A DNA stretch of 64,000 nucleotides from Anodontia alba (lineage: Eukaryota > Mollusca > Bivalvia > Lucinida > Lucinidae). Under the pieces are notes generated by a model. It saw nothing but the letters and a program-made list of their open reading frames with translations, had not been told where the DNA came from and searched no databases. Made by a program: the position numbers and the translations under genes. Of the stretch, positions 45,492-58,500 are shown in pieces (within the stretch, counting starts at the first letter, position 1; the number at the start of each line of letters is the position of its first letter). Location of the stretch: NCBI GenBank assembly GCA_964016985.1, contig OZ024827.1, positions 56,236,137 through 56,300,136 of the forward strand. The letters run 5' to 3'.

Positions 45492-48422
45492 TTTTTAGCT
45501 CACCTGAGCCGAAGGCTCATGGTGAGCTATTGTGATCACTCACCTTCCGTCGTCATCATCATCATCGTTGTCGTCGTCGTCCAGATGTCCGTCCATCCAC
45601 AATCTTTAAACATCTCCTCCTAAACCACTGGTGGGAATTTGACCAAACTTCACAAGAATGATCCTTGATTGGTCCTCTTTCAAAGTTGTTCAAATGGTTC
45701 CGGTTCATTGCATATCTAGGTCACAGGAGCTAAAAATAGATTTTTTAATTAAAAATTTTTTAATTAAAAACTTAAAAAATCTTCTGGTCCAAAACCACTG
45801 GACCGATTTCAATATAATTTTGCAAAAATGTTCCTTTGGTGATCCTCTACCAAGATTATTCAAGCCATCTGGATTCGTCAAAAAACATGGCCGCCAGGGG
45901 GCGGGGCTTATATTCCGTATATATCTATATAGAAAACTTTAAAAATCTTCTTGTCCGAAACCACTGGACCGAATTCAGTATAATTTTGCAAAAATGTTTC
46001 TTTGGTGATCCTCTACCAAGATTGTTCAAGCCATTTGGATTCGTCAAAAAACATGGCCGCCAGGGGGCGGGGCTTATTTTCCCTATATATCTATATAGAA
46101 AACTTTAAAAATCTTCTTGTCAGAAACCATTGGACCGATTTCCATATAATTTTGCAGAAATGCTCCTTTGGTGATCCTCTTGCAAGATTCTTCAAGCCAT
46201 TTGGATTCGTCAAAAAACATGGCCGCCAGGGGGCGGGGCTTATTTTCCCTATATATCTATATAGAAAACTTTAAAAATCTTCTTGTTAGAAACCACTGGA
46301 CAGATTTCAGTATAATTTTGCAGAAATGTTCCTTTGGTGATCCTCTACCAAGATTGTTCAAGCTATTTGGATTTGTCAACAAACATGGCCGCCAGTGGGC
46401 AGAGCTTATTTTCCCTATATAGCTACATAGAAAACTTAAAAAATCTTCTTGTCAGAAACCACTGGACCGATTTCCATATAATTTTGCAGAAATGTTCCTT
46501 TGGTAACTGTCTACCAAGATTGTTCAAGTTGTCATGATTCATCAAAAAACGTGGCTGCCAGGGGGCGGGGCTTATTTTCCCTATGTATCTAAATAGAAAA
46601 CTTAAAAAATCTTCTTGTCAAGATTGTTCAAGCCATTTGGATTCGTCAAAAAACATAGCCGCCAGGGGGTGGGGGTGGGGGGGCTTATTTTCACTATATA
46701 TCTATATAGAAAACTTAAAAAATCTTCTCGTCAGAAACCACTGGAACGATTGCAATATATTGTGGCAGAAATGTTCCTTTGGTGATCCTCTACCAAGATT
46801 GTTCAAGCCATTTGGATTCGTCAAAAAACATGGCCGCCAGGGGGCGGGGCTTATTTTCCCTATATATCTATATAGAGAAACTTGAAAAATCTTCTTGTCA
46901 GATACCACTGGACCGATTTCATTATAATTTCGCAAAATTGTTTCCTTGGTGACCCTCTACCAAGATTGTTCAAGTAATCGTGATTTGTCAAAAAACATGG
47001 CCACTAGGGGGTGGAGCTTATTTTCCCTACATATCTATATAGAAAACTTGAAAAAATCTTCTTGTCAGAAACCACTGGACCGATTTCAATATACCTTGGC
47101 AGAAATGTTTCCTTGGTGACCCTTTACCAAGATTGTTCAAGCCGTCATGATTTGTCAAAAAACATGGCTGCTAGGGGGCGGGGCTTATTTTCCCTATATA
47201 TATCTATATAGAAAACTTGAAAAAATCTTCTTGTCAGAAACCACTGGATCGATTTTGAATATAACTTGGCAGATATGTTTCCTTGGTGACCCTTTACCAA
47301 GATTGTTCAAGCTATCATGATTTGTCAAAAAACATGGCTGGTAGGGGGCGGGGCTTATTTTCCCCGTATATCTACATAGAAAACTTTAATGATCTTCTTG
47401 TCAGAAACCACTGGACTGATTTCAATTTAACATTGCAGAAATGTTTCTTATGTAACCCTCTATCAAGGTTATGCAAGCCGTCATGATTCATCAAAAAACA
47501 GTGCCGCCAGGGGGCGGGGCTTATTTTCCCTATATATCTATATAGAAAAACTTTAAAAGTCTTCTTTTCAGAAACCACAGGACCAATTTCATTACAACTT
47601 GGCAAAAATGTTTCCTTGGTGACCCTCTACCAAGATTGTTCAAGTAATCATGATTTGTCAAAAAACATGGCTGCTCGTGGGTGGGGCTTATTTTCCCTTT
47701 ATATCTATATAGAAAACTAAAAAATCTTCTTGTCAGAAACCAATGGACTGATTTCAATATAACTTGGCAGGAATGTTTCTTTGGTGACCCTCTACCAAGG
47801 TTGTTCAAGCTGTCATGATCATCAAAAAACATGGCCGCTAGGGGGCAGGGCTTATTTTTACCTATATGTCTATATAAAAAACTTTAAAAATCTTCTCGTA
47901 AGAAACCATTGGACTGAGCTCAATGTAGCTTGGCAAGAATGTTGCTTTTGTGATCCTCTACCAGGATGGTCCAAGCCTTCATGATACGTCAAAAAACATG
48001 GCCTCCAGGGGGCGGGGCTTATTTTCGGTATATATCTATAGAAAACTTTAAAATGCTTCTTGTCAAATACCTCCTGACCAATTTCAGTAATACTTTGTTG
48101 ACCCTCTACCAAGAATGTTCAAGCAATCCTGATTTGTCAAAAAACATGCCTGCTAGGGGGTGGGGCTTATTTTCCCTCTATATCTAAATAGAAAACTTTA
48201 AAAATCTTCTTGTCAGAAACCACTGAACCGATTTCAGTTTAACTTGGCAGGAATGTTCCTTTGGTTACCCTCTACCAAGTTTGTTCAAGCTGTCATGATT
48301 TGTTATGGTTATAAAATTTATACATAAATCTTAGAGCAGTGAACTTGGCTGAAACTTCAACATTAAGTATGCAAATCTGTTTGCTCAGGGGAGCGATATA
48401 GGACCATCATGGTCCTCTTGTT
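45492..48422 (+). mobile_element. Tandem-core element E9 (166-bp monomers), both ends intact
   Basis: The best complete example. 5' TTTTTTAGCTCACCTGAGCC with partner GGCTCATGGTGAGC, GTC/ATC-rich patch at 45545-45595, leader, about 15 monomers (45836, 46002, 46168, 46334...), a ~100-bp 3' unique part (TTAGAGCAGTGAACTTGGC), then GCTCAGGGGAGCGATATA, GGACCATCATGGTCC and CTTGTT. Length 2.9 kb. Confidence 0.9.
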
Positions 48423-48429
48423 TACTTAT

Positions 48430-48597
48430 GGCGTTTTGAAAATTTCAGCAATTTAACCTTGTAAGCAAGCTATCTCAAAACCTGTTTAAGCCATTGCCTT
48501 GTCATAAGAGTATTGGAAAAATGTTGCATGCCATCTGCATATCTGCAGTGGCGGTTTCACTCTGGCGAGCGAGTTGTGGCCTGTGGGCCTCATGTTT
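48430..48597 (+). mobile_element. 3' end fragment of the E10 family
   Basis: 'ccatctgcatatctgcagtgg' and GGCGAGCGAGTTGTGGCC with hairpin GGCCTGTGGGCC match the end of E10 (52975-53040), which reads CAGGTGAGCAAATTGTGGTCC and ATGGGCC. Immediately follows E9. Confidence 0.6.
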
Positions 48598-50679
48598 TTA
48601 TTTAAATTGCAGAGTATATTATGTACATTAGATTATTTTGAATGTTTACAAATTAACTGTAGCTCTTTGGATGGTTTTACCTATCATGGAATCATTTTTT
48701 TTTTACTAATTTTGTAAAAAAGTACAATTACATTCATATAGGCATGTTCTAAAGATATGGTTCCAGATATTTTGCCACCTTATTCAGCTTTTTATAAATA
48801 ACATTATATACTATTATGCAGCTTGTATACCATACCATTCCTAAAGAGATTATGAGCTAAAAGATTGTCAACTAAATTCAGTTTTAAGTTCACCTAATTT
48901 TCATAATTTATTTATATCAATCAAAATTACCGAATATTCAGGCTGTGATATCTTGTAACATTGGCACCAGTTTTAATGCTGAAAGTACCTTTGGAAGGCT
49001 AAGAGTGTCTTCTGTCTTTTTATTATATATCATGCAGTGCATCTAAAGGAATATTTTTTTCCTTTTTTCATTTTTTTGGGGCAGTTTATGCAAATGAACT
49101 ATTTTGTCAAAATTGCAGTTTTATTTCGACTACCAATATACCGGCAATACACATACTGAAACAATATAAAACAACTCTGCAGCTCAAATAATTGTGGAGT
49201 AATAAGGGTCATTTTCACGTGATGGCAGTCATCTGTTTGTTTATCTATTTATTAATATTATTTATTTATAGACTAATCACATTTAACAGAACTTAAGTTT
49301 CAACAAGATACACTTTTGTTGAGAACAGGGCTTTGGAAATTTTGAAATCTGAATCGGTCCAGCCGATGACGATGACGTCATCAGTGAGCCCATTTCCAAA
49401 AAAAAAAATATGTATATATCACCTGTCACGAAAACTAATGACAATTGGCAGTCCTATAACTCCTTTTAAATAATACACCTCAGTCGCTTTATATGACGGA
49501 AGTCCGGGTATAACGAGCATGATCAAAGCTGGCGTCATCAATAAATACAGTCAAGTATGTCAAAAGAAAGAAAAAAAAAAAAAAAACAAAAAAAAACAAA
49601 AACAGTTTTGTTGTTATTTCCACCTCCGCAGGGTTTTCCTAAACTATTTATAAACAACTGATTCCCGTCTTGGATAAGTGCGAAGACGGCGGGAAACAGG
49701 AGAGACGGAACGAAACGACTTTCATGAATTAGGTCTAATAAAAAAGGCCTGCGCCACGGGCGGTTTTGCAGTTTTCAATGTTTCAAGATTTGACCAGACT
49801 GCTTAAATTTTAAGCACTGACCAATCTTGTCTAGCGCAAGTGGTGCATTACTTATTTCTTGGACCCAATATACATGTATTATTAGGTCCGAGCTTATTTT
49901 TACCGTGAAGTCTACCTTGAATTATAATCGTGTGTTACAACAGCAAAAAAAAAAAAAAAAAAAGAATCAATCAATTATACCCAGATCAGACGCCGCTGTA
50001 TGCGACATCTGATCAGGACGTACACGGTTTGGGAATTAATTTATCAAATCTGGGACCGACAAACAGTGTTGATCAAAACAAAAAAGAAGGGGAAGAAAAC
50101 GGGTGCGTTCAAGCGGTGCATTCTTTTATCACTCTCAGTAAAGCGACCTTTGATCTTTTGGACACGCCGACTGCACCTGGATGTTTTGCAGTCTCAGTGT
50201 ATTCACACGTGTCACACAAACGGATTAATTATCAGATTACCGTTACTGATGATTCGTGTTAATCGCTTGTTTACTGCACAAAGGTCAGTGAAGTGTTGAT
50301 TTTTTGACAATGTTTGGATAATGACGTAATTAATTTGTGCTGCGATGGTTGCCGTTATTCAGCTGTCTCTGCAATATACATGTCAAATGACCGTTTAGAG
50401 CCTTTTAACTACCATAATATCGCATTTAAAAGGTGCACGGACGTTGTCAGTTTGGGAAGACTTAACCGTTTGTGATTTTTTAGACATCATTGATTCGTGA
50501 AAATTGGTTGGTTGGGGGAAAATGGGGTTCAAGGCACAAACCTGTTGGACCGATTTATTAGCGTTTTGGGGTGTTTGAAATTGGTCCAGAATTCTTAATT
50601 TCGGTCCAGACCGGCTATTTTTCCGGTTTTCCCGAGCCCTGGTTGAGAACATACATTACTGATTTTCATCCATTATGAC
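48598..50679. other. Low-repeat DNA without a recognised gene
   Basis: A-rich runs at 49400, 49570-49605 and 49946-49962. CpG-bearing sequence at 49670-49770. Two overlapping ~100-codon frames at 49930-50299 follow the A-run and have no motif I know. Possibly intronic or intergenic host DNA. Confidence 0.35.
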
Positions 50680-50870
50680 AACCAAATTCCAAACGATAGT
50701 CAAACTTCATTTTTTTTTAAATTTACTTGTTAAAATGTTAATTTTAATGATCTATGAATTTGGATTGTGGTCTGTGGTGGTCTGTGGTAGGTCTGTGGTG
50801 GTCTGTGGTAGGTCTGTGGTAGTCTGTGGTAGTCTGTGGTGATCTGTGGTAATTAGATCCACCCAACTGA
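50680..50870 (+). repeat. GTCTGTGGT minisatellite element
   Basis: Nine or so units of (A/G)GTCTGTGGT at 50765-50855, inside a dispersed element whose flanks are the complement of 27400-27570. Confidence 0.7.
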
Positions 50871-53040
50871 CCTTTTTTATCGTGAGGTCAAGTTTGCCTC
50901 CCCTATGCATTTGTATGGGCCCCATACATTTTTTATGGGAAAAATGTTGAGAATTTCAAACGTCTTCTACTCTGAAGCCGCCAGGCCAGTGTTGCCCAAA
51001 TTTCATATGGAGCCTCTTTGTGGCAGGGGAACAAAAGATTGCTAAATTGGTCACAGTCCATTGACCAAGATAGCTGCCATGCCCATATATGATAAAAACC
51101 TTTAAAAATCTTTTTCTCCAGAACCAAATAAGCCCTAGGGCCTAATATCATCATAATCAGATTTTTTATTAACATGCAGGTACAGGGGCAACATCCACAT
51201 CAGTGGGCCCCCTTCCAGATAGCTGGCTTGCAGATCTCACACCACATATTTCTATCAGGAGGGTTGATAGCCGAGAGCTTCCACTCCCAGCAATCCCTCT
51301 CTGTCAGCTGCTTCCATGTCATCTTGGGCCTTCCAGGCCCACGCTTTCCCTCAACCTGTACGTGAAAGGCTGTCTTGACTGCACCATTGGATCATTCCAC
51401 ATGTCCATACCAGCAGAGCCTTCTCTCCTTCAGAATGAGGTCCAGATCCTTAATGCCAAGCCGCGCAAGTAGCTCATTGGACCTGGTGGTGACAACGTCT
51501 TGCAGCCTGACGTTGCAGATCTTTCTGATCATTGCCCTGTCATTCCGCTGAAGACGTTGGAGGTTTGATTTTGTCAATGGCCAAGTCTCACTGGCACTCC
51601 GCACACAAGAGCTGTACGCATGGCCACGTGTCTTGAAAGAGAGATGGCTTGAAGAGAGAACTGGTAGCAGCTCCTTTAACTTCTTCCAGGCGTTTTTCAC
51701 ATGTGTTGTCACTGTTGTGGGTGAAAGTTCACAGCCACCTGCTGCTGAAAGCATGTCTCCTAGGTAGCAAAAGGAAGCTACCACCTCCAGCTTGTCAGGT
51801 CTGACTTGGACTTCCCTTTGTTGTCTGCCGTCCAAGGGGCATGCACTTCCCTGGCACCGTGTACATCTCTGCAGTAGGTCCAAGATCATGATCTTCATCT
51901 TTCCTGCATTTACTCTTTGCGCAAATCATCGGGGATGGTAGATCTACCGAAATTGCTATATTGACGTTTGACATTTTTACGGCAAGGTCAAATTTGCTTC
52001 ATCATGCATTTGTATGGGCCCTATACAATTATATGAGTAAAATGATGAGAATTCATATTTTGGACATCTCCTCTAAAGACTATGATCCATTTGAATTGAA
52101 ACTTGATGAGGAGCATTGGGGCACCTAGTAGACACAAAAATAGCTAAAACTTAGTTGATCGAAAATCCAAGATGGCTGCCACAGCCGCCATCTTGAAAAT
52201 CAATTTTCGACATCTCTTCCCAAACCTTTGGTCGATTTAACAACAGGATGACTTCTGGATTGAAAGGGTATTGACAATATGTTCGAATGGTTCCGCACCA
52301 ATGAACAAGATGGCCACAGTGCCCATATATTGTAAAAAAACTTAAAAATCTTCTCCAGAACCAAGAAAGCTTTGAGCCTGAATCTTGGTATATAGCAGTG
52401 GGAACTCAAGATCTACTAAGTTTGTTCAAATGATGGTCATAGCTTTTTAGGGTAAGGTCAAATTTGCACCCCCATAGTTTGGGGAAAATATTGAAAAATC
52501 ATTTTCTCAATGGCTAATAAAAACTAATGGCTGAAACTTACAACATATGATTAAATTAGTAAAACTGTTTAGCTACTGCAAACATTTTTGGGGCTATCTG
52601 CCCTTGCCCTAGGGCTTTATATATGTATAAAATTTTGAAATCTTTAAATGTCTTCTTCTCTGAAACAGCTTGAACAGTTTTCACTAGATTTCACATAGTT
52701 CACATAGGGCATTCTGTCGAAAGGATATTGAAAATTTGTTCAAATAATTCTGCACCATTCAACAAGATGGCTGCAATGCCCATATATGGTAAAACACTTA
52801 AAATCTTGACACTAAGAACTAAGAAATCTCTGAGGCTGAATTTTGGTATACAGCATCAGGGACTCAAAGTCTACTAAGTTTGTTGAAATGATGATGCTAT
52901 GCTGACCTTTGAAGTTTTTATGTTATGGTCAAATTTGTGTCCTAGTGGCTGTGGAAATACTGAAAGAAATTGTATGGCATTTGCAGATATGCAGTAGCTG
53001 TTTTTATCAGGTGAGCAAATTGTGGTCCATGGGCCGCTTG
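50871..53040 (+). mobile_element. Tandem-core element E10, 5' end replaced
   Basis: Starts in mid-monomer with GACCTTTTTTATCGTGAGG, a ~325-bp type monomer interrupted by a LINE at 51140-51918. Then come variant monomers (GAACAAGATGGCCACAGTGC, CTTCTGGATTGAAAGG) and the 3' end CAGGTGAGCAAATTGTGGTC with hairpin GGTCCATGGGCC and GCTTGTT. It joins the minisatellite element directly at its left. Confidence 0.7.
51140..51918 (-). pseudogene. Second copy of the zinc-finger LINE, C-terminal part
   Basis: On the minus strand, from 51898: RCTRCQGSACPLDGRQQREV (the end of the zinc finger with both Cys kept), VASFCYLGDMLSAAGGCEL, NAWKKLKELLPVLSSSHLSF, CVRSASETWPLTKSNLQRLQ, RKICNVRLQDVVTTRSNELL and RRLCWYGHVE. 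A frameshift follows and the C-terminus continues to the tail (TCATCATAATCAG at 51150). Compared with the 41699 copy it lacks four codons in CVRSA-(MLHA)-SETWP. Severely 5' truncated. Confidence 0.92.
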
Positions 53041-53073
53041 TTCTTACTTGCAGTCTGTCACTTAAAATCTCAA

Positions 53074-54081
53074 TTTTTTGCTCACCTGAGCTGAAGGCTT
53101 GAGGGGAGCTATTGTGATGACTCACCATCCGTCGTCATTGTCTTCTTTGTCATCCGTCTGTCCGCAGTTTATTTAAACAACATCTCCTCCTACATCACTG
53201 AATTTTAACCAAATTTCACAGGAATGCATGATTTTGGGTGGGATTGATTGAAAATTGTTCAAAGATTTTGAATCCATGCAGGATTCTGGTTGCCATAGCA
53301 ACCAAAAGAAAAAAAACTTAAAAAATCCTCTTGTTAGAAACCACTGGACTGATTTCAGTATAATTCAGCAGAAATGTTACATTAATGACTCTGTACTAAG
53401 ATTGTTCAGACCATCATGATTTGTCTAAAAAACATGACTGCCATGGCTATAGAAAACTTTAAAAATATTCCTGTCAGAAACCACTGGACAGATGTCAGTA
53501 AAATTTAGCAGAAATGTTTCTTTGGTGACCCTCTACCAAGATTATGCAAGTCGTCATGATTCATAAAAAATTACATGACTGCCAGGGGGTGGGTCTTATT
53601 TTCCCTATATATCTATGTAGCAAACCTAAAAATATCTTCTTGTCAGAAACCACTGGACCCATTTCATAACATAGCAGTAATGTTCCTTTGGTGACCCTTT
53701 ATCAATATGGTTCAAGCCATCTTGATTTGTCAAAAAACATGGCCACCAGGGGGTGGGGCTTATTTTCCCTGTATATCTATATAGAAAATTTTGAAAATCT
53801 TCAACCACTCGGAGGTTGTCAGTATAGAAATGTTCCTATAGTGACCCTCTATCAAGATTGTTCAAAACATCATGATTCGTCAAAAAACATGGCCACCAGG
53901 GGGCGAGGCTTATTTTCCTAATATATCTGTATAGAAAACTTTAAAAACCTCTTGTCAGAAACCACTGGACCGATTTCAATATAATATGGCAGAAATGTTC
54001 CTTTGATGACCCCATATCAAGATTGTTCAAGCCATTATGATTTGTCAAAAAGCATGGCTGCCAGGGGGCGTGGCTTATTTT
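53074..54081 (+). mobile_element. Tandem-core element E11, left part
   Basis: 5' end TTTTTTGCTCACCTGAGC with partner GGCTTGAGGGGAGC, patch at 53125-53165, then about five diverged 166-bp monomers. Cut at 54081 in CTTATTTT of a monomer by the DIRS-like element; the same monomer resumes at 60714. Confidence 0.85.
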
Positions 54082-54097
54082 AACTGCACAATACATT

Positions 54098-54257
54098 AAC
54101 CTATAGATAATGTGCTATTCTCATCTGTTTTCACACCTTCCACAGAAAAAAACGACCTTTCAGTCGTCAGTTAAAGTCTTAAACCAGAAGGTCCCTTAGG
54201 CAGTTACCTGTGTGACGTAACTCCTCCCGCTCAATTGATCACGTGTCAGTTTCTTTT
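54098..54257 (+). repeat. Left inverted terminal repeat of the DIRS-like element
   Basis: Starts AACCTATAGATAATGTGCTA and includes GACCTTTCAGTCGTCAGTTA and AATTGATCACGTGTCAG. It aligns with the complement of 60511-60671 with about ten differences over 160 bp. The outer 16 bp (54082-54097) are not shared. Confidence 0.92.
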
Positions 54258-54778
54258 CTGTGGACAAAGAAAATCAACAAGGAATTTTTACCTGTGAAAG
54301 AAATTCGGATTATTTCTTTTCCTCACAGTTAAAGTTCTGTATCCTTGTGTTTCTTTGTTTTCTTTATCACTCCTTTCACTATCTATGTTATTATTTGAAA
54401 TTTTCGATTTCATGTAATTATTGACTGGCTTTTCTTGACATGCGTTTTCACGACTCTCGCTGTTCGGCACAACGTTCGTGTGCGGTCGGTTCGGAAGTTG
54501 TGTTTATTTATTCAGAATATTAACTTGTTCTTTTCGTTCCAGGTTCTTCAGCGATTACGATATAATATACCTGGACTTTTATTGCATATCTTGCAGATAT
54601 CTTCGAGTTGGCAGAATATTTCCATGGTGGAGAAGCTGATTGTAAAGAACTTGTCAACCCTTGATGGGTTATATGACAATTCTTTACTGATGGGAGCCCC
54701 ACCACATATGGCTATACTGCCGGGGTAAGACCCATCAAGGTGGCATCTTTGGGTACTTAGTATCCAAAAATGTCTAAG

Positions 54779-55135
54779 TCCACCAGTCACCAGTCACCGG
54801 TCACCAGTCACTGGTCAACCGGTCACCAGTCACCGGTCGTCCAGTCACCGATCAACCAGTCACCAGTCACCGGCCATCCAGTCACCGGTTAACCAGTCAC
54901 TGACCACTGGTCATCCAGTCACCGGTCAACTGGTCACTGGTCATCCCAGTCACCGGTCAACCAGTCACCAGTTAACCAGGCAGCAGTCAATCAGCTTCAC
55001 CAGTCACCACTCAACCAGGCACCGGTCAACCAGGCACCAGTCAACCAATCACCAGTCACCAGTCACTGGTCACTGGTCAACCAGTCACCGATCAACCAGG
55101 CACCAGTCAACCAGTCTCCAGTCAATAATTCATTA
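54779..55135 (+). repeat. CACCAGT/CACCGGT minisatellite
   Basis: Around forty short units of ACCAGTC, ACCGGTC and AACCAGTC, grouped every 10-13 bp or so. An ATG at 54770 reads into it as a Ser/Thr/Pro/His-rich peptide and stops at 54890. Confidence 0.9.
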
Positions 55136-55159
55136 TTCAATTATTTTCTGAAAAAACTT

Positions 55160-55530
55160 AGCCTTTCTGACATATTTCACCCGGCAAAATAGTCACAAAT
55201 ACTAGTTTCTGGTCATTATGTCTAATTATTAGTAAATTTCACCTGGCAAATAGTATGGATACTTATGCCTGGTCATTTTATCACAATATTTATGATTTTT
55301 CACCGGGCAAGATTTACCAAATAGTGTCTGGTCAATTTTTGCCTAATAATTATTTTCTCACCGGGAAAAAGTTTTGAATACTTGTGCTCGGTCAATTTCT
55401 CATATAATTTCTGTTTTTTTCATCGGACTAGAGTTACGAATACTGCTGTCCGATCAATTTGTAAAATTATTAGTAACTTTCACCGGGCAACAGTTACGAA
55501 TACTAGTGTCCGGTCATTATGTCGGGTAGC
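55160..55530 (+). repeat. ~60-bp units, each with an imperfect CACCGGGCA/TGTCCGGT hairpin
   Basis: Six units in a row with TTTCACCGGGCAA at about 55177, 55238, 55299, 55357, 55422 and 55479, each followed ~20 bp later by (T)GTCCGGTCA and an AT-rich spacer (TAATTATTAGTAA). A further unit lies at 55797. The two words pair imperfectly within each unit. Confidence 0.75.
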
Positions 55531-58500
55531 TAGTGTCAGAATAGTAGTCACTAATTCCCGAACAGTCTATTATTGTTTATAGAGCTTTATACACAAGTCA
55601 AATCAATGGATATAGGTTATAAAATGAAATACATAGTAACCTCTTATATAATAAAATTCTGTACAGTCTTTCCCGAATCAGACTAGAATTCTAAATATTT
55701 CATTGACTTATTATAGGAGTGTAATTATATTAATACTTTAAATTAACTTATGTTTTTCTCTCTTTCATTTGCTAGAAAGAGGTTAACTTCGAATTTTCAC
55801 CGGGCAGTAGTTTCGTAGACTAGTACCAGGTCATTATGTCGGATTACTAGTGACTGAGTAGTAGTCACTAGTCCTCGAACAATCTATTATTATTCATTGA
55901 GCACCATAGACATGTCTAGTCTTGGGTTATAGGTTATAGAATGACAGCGATGGGTTCTAATACCTAGTAGCCCCTTATATAGTTGAATTCTGTCCAGTCA
56001 TTTTTGAACTAGACTTAAAATTATATATATATATTTATTCTTGGAAAATGAATTAAGAATTATCGGTTACGATCAAATTTGCAATTCATTGACTAAGTGT
56101 AGAAAATACTTCCATCTATAATTAAAATAACTTATATCTCTCTTTATTCGCTACAAAGAGATTAACTTCTTAGATATTCACCTTATTTGGCTCCAAGGCA
56201 AAGGTGAATTCTATAAAACTATCGTTATTTCTAAGAAGAAAAATATACACGAAATCTAAATTTTTTTCTTCTTTCCTTCCATGTTTTTCTACATACTCCC
56301 GATATGTATCAGCATGTAATCTAGGGAATAAGTTGACAAGAAAGTAGCAATCGATCCTCTCTACTTTCTATTAATATTACATTCATAAGGTATCAGAAAT
56401 CTACACGAATTAGATAACTGAATTAAGAGTTTATTTATTTATCTGCTACCTCTCTAAATTACAACTATTAGAAACTCTTGTTGAGGTACATATTTCCTTT
56501 TGCTTTTGTACATGGAAAATAGCTGATCTGTTATGCTATGATTCCATATTATACTATCTATTGATTAATTATATAAGAGTCTAGGTCAGTCATGCTCTGT
56601 CTAAACTCTGCTATAAAATAATAAATAAGAAGAAAATCTTATATTTAGGCATATATAATTCGATACGTTCTTTACTGTGCCTTTTTTATTTTTCTTCTGG
56701 ATCATTGAAGACTATGATAGTAATGTACTAGATAATTTTGTCTCAGTTAGAATCTATTACGCTGAAGATTCTTCATCTGGGAATAATAATTTTACTATGA
56801 TTACGATTGGAAATTATTTAGGAAGCTTTAAAACTTATAATCAACTAGACCTAATCTACATGTATTATAGGTCTACATTACCTTTTTTGAGGAATAGTTT
56901 GGCTTCGACTAGCTCTATACCTCTATTATTTCTCTTATAACTGGAGTCCATGTCAATCAAAATTTCTCGCACTTTTGGTATAGACAATGGATATATATTC
57001 AGCAGGCATTAATTTATTCAGTACGTGACTGATTATTATTGCCTAAATTACATATTATATACAATATTTTTCCATTTGATTATTTATTGGCTTTGTAACT
57101 GTTCAGAAACTGTCAAAGTCAATTATTTCTTTCCTCTAAACTTTCCGAAGGCTTAGATTATATTTATATTTTAAAAATGCTTAGAGGGTAATTAACGATA
57201 TTTTACCTCATAATAGCAGATATTATTATATTCAAATTAATCATCCCTTTGTTCTACTCTGTACATTGTAGGTTTAGACAATGGAGAAAACATCCTTAAT
57301 TACGATTCGGTAAAGAAATAAGATACATTTCATTATCTCTTTACCTTTTTTTATGTTTACATTCATTAAAGGGATCAATAGTTCTTCTCGCTAAGAGTTC
57401 AAGTTCTGTTTGCGAGTAATGGAAAGATTAATATCTTGATTTCCAGTTCGCATTAAGAATGGTCCATATATAGATAAATATCTTTCCGAAACTGGATATT
57501 TATACTTTACACACGATAAGTCATTTCAAGATGTTTCGATGATTATGAAATGCACTGTCTCAATTCATAATATAGAATTTGTTTATATAAACTTCACAAC
57601 GTAGTAAGTGCCGCACCTAAGTTTCCGGTCAGATCTTACTTTTTGTGATACGTTTTCGAACATACTGGAAGTTTTCCGATTATACATTCGGTAAATAAAC
57701 TTTCGAGTAGCATTTATGCTTTAAAACATTCAGATTATTTGATAATATTTGGAGATAATATATAATACTGATATTTATATATCTATCTTCATTAATAATC
57801 TTTCTCAACTTGTTTTTAAATTTAGACTGACCTTCTCGCTACGTTCCAGGTCTAAATCTAACTAACATTATGGACCCGTCACTTTTTGTTACAGATAAAA
57901 TATTTACTAAACAATTTTTAACAGTTTTTTTCTTAGTATTCAGCGCGTTATGACTACATGAATACTTGGAAATAATTTCAATTCTGCGCTTGTTAAACTA
58001 AGCTTAAAACAAGCTCTAGTTTTTTGAATGGATACTATCCTTTGACCCAGTTCAAGGAGACACATCCATTTAGATCCCATTATCTCTTTTTCAATCTACA
58101 AAATTTTGATGACTAAGAACTCATTTTCTACCTACGAATACAGAATAATGAGTCACTGTTGTTGCATATTTGGTTAAAGATTGAACAAATTTTATCTTAA
58201 ACCTATATGACTTTAAATTAATAATTACCTATATTATTACAAATTTATACATGTTTTTACCCTTGCGTCAGGGATCGTGGTAATAATACTATAATTATTA
58301 CTCTCTATGGTTTACGCATAGATCTCGAGAGTATATATATATATATATATATATATATTTCTTCCTGAATTCATTTACGAGCACGTAATTTGGTATTTCA
58401 GGAATTATCAATTATTCAGAAATAGGTTTTTTTACACTATTCATATTCAATTCTAAAATTTAATTGAATATTTATCTATAAAATTCTGGGCAGTAATTTT

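Noticed and set aside
31647..48187. Dozens of similar 60-120-codon proteins (MVILYQDCSSHLDSSKNMAA, QKCSFGDPLPRLFKPFGFVK and others)
   Set aside because: They are the three frames of one 166-bp non-coding monomer. 166 is not a multiple of 3, so the frame rotates from monomer to monomer, and the frames end at random changes.
49930..50299. Two overlapping ORFs of ~100 codons after an A-run
   Set aside because: They lack motifs, start in low-complexity Lys codons and show no splice context; chance remains likely.
54542..54723. Host exon (VLQRLRYNIPGLLLHILQ...) inside the DIRS-like element
   Set aside because: Splice-like edges are present, but the segment is inside a mobile element and both strands are open over it. 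No domain recognised; kept only as a remark.
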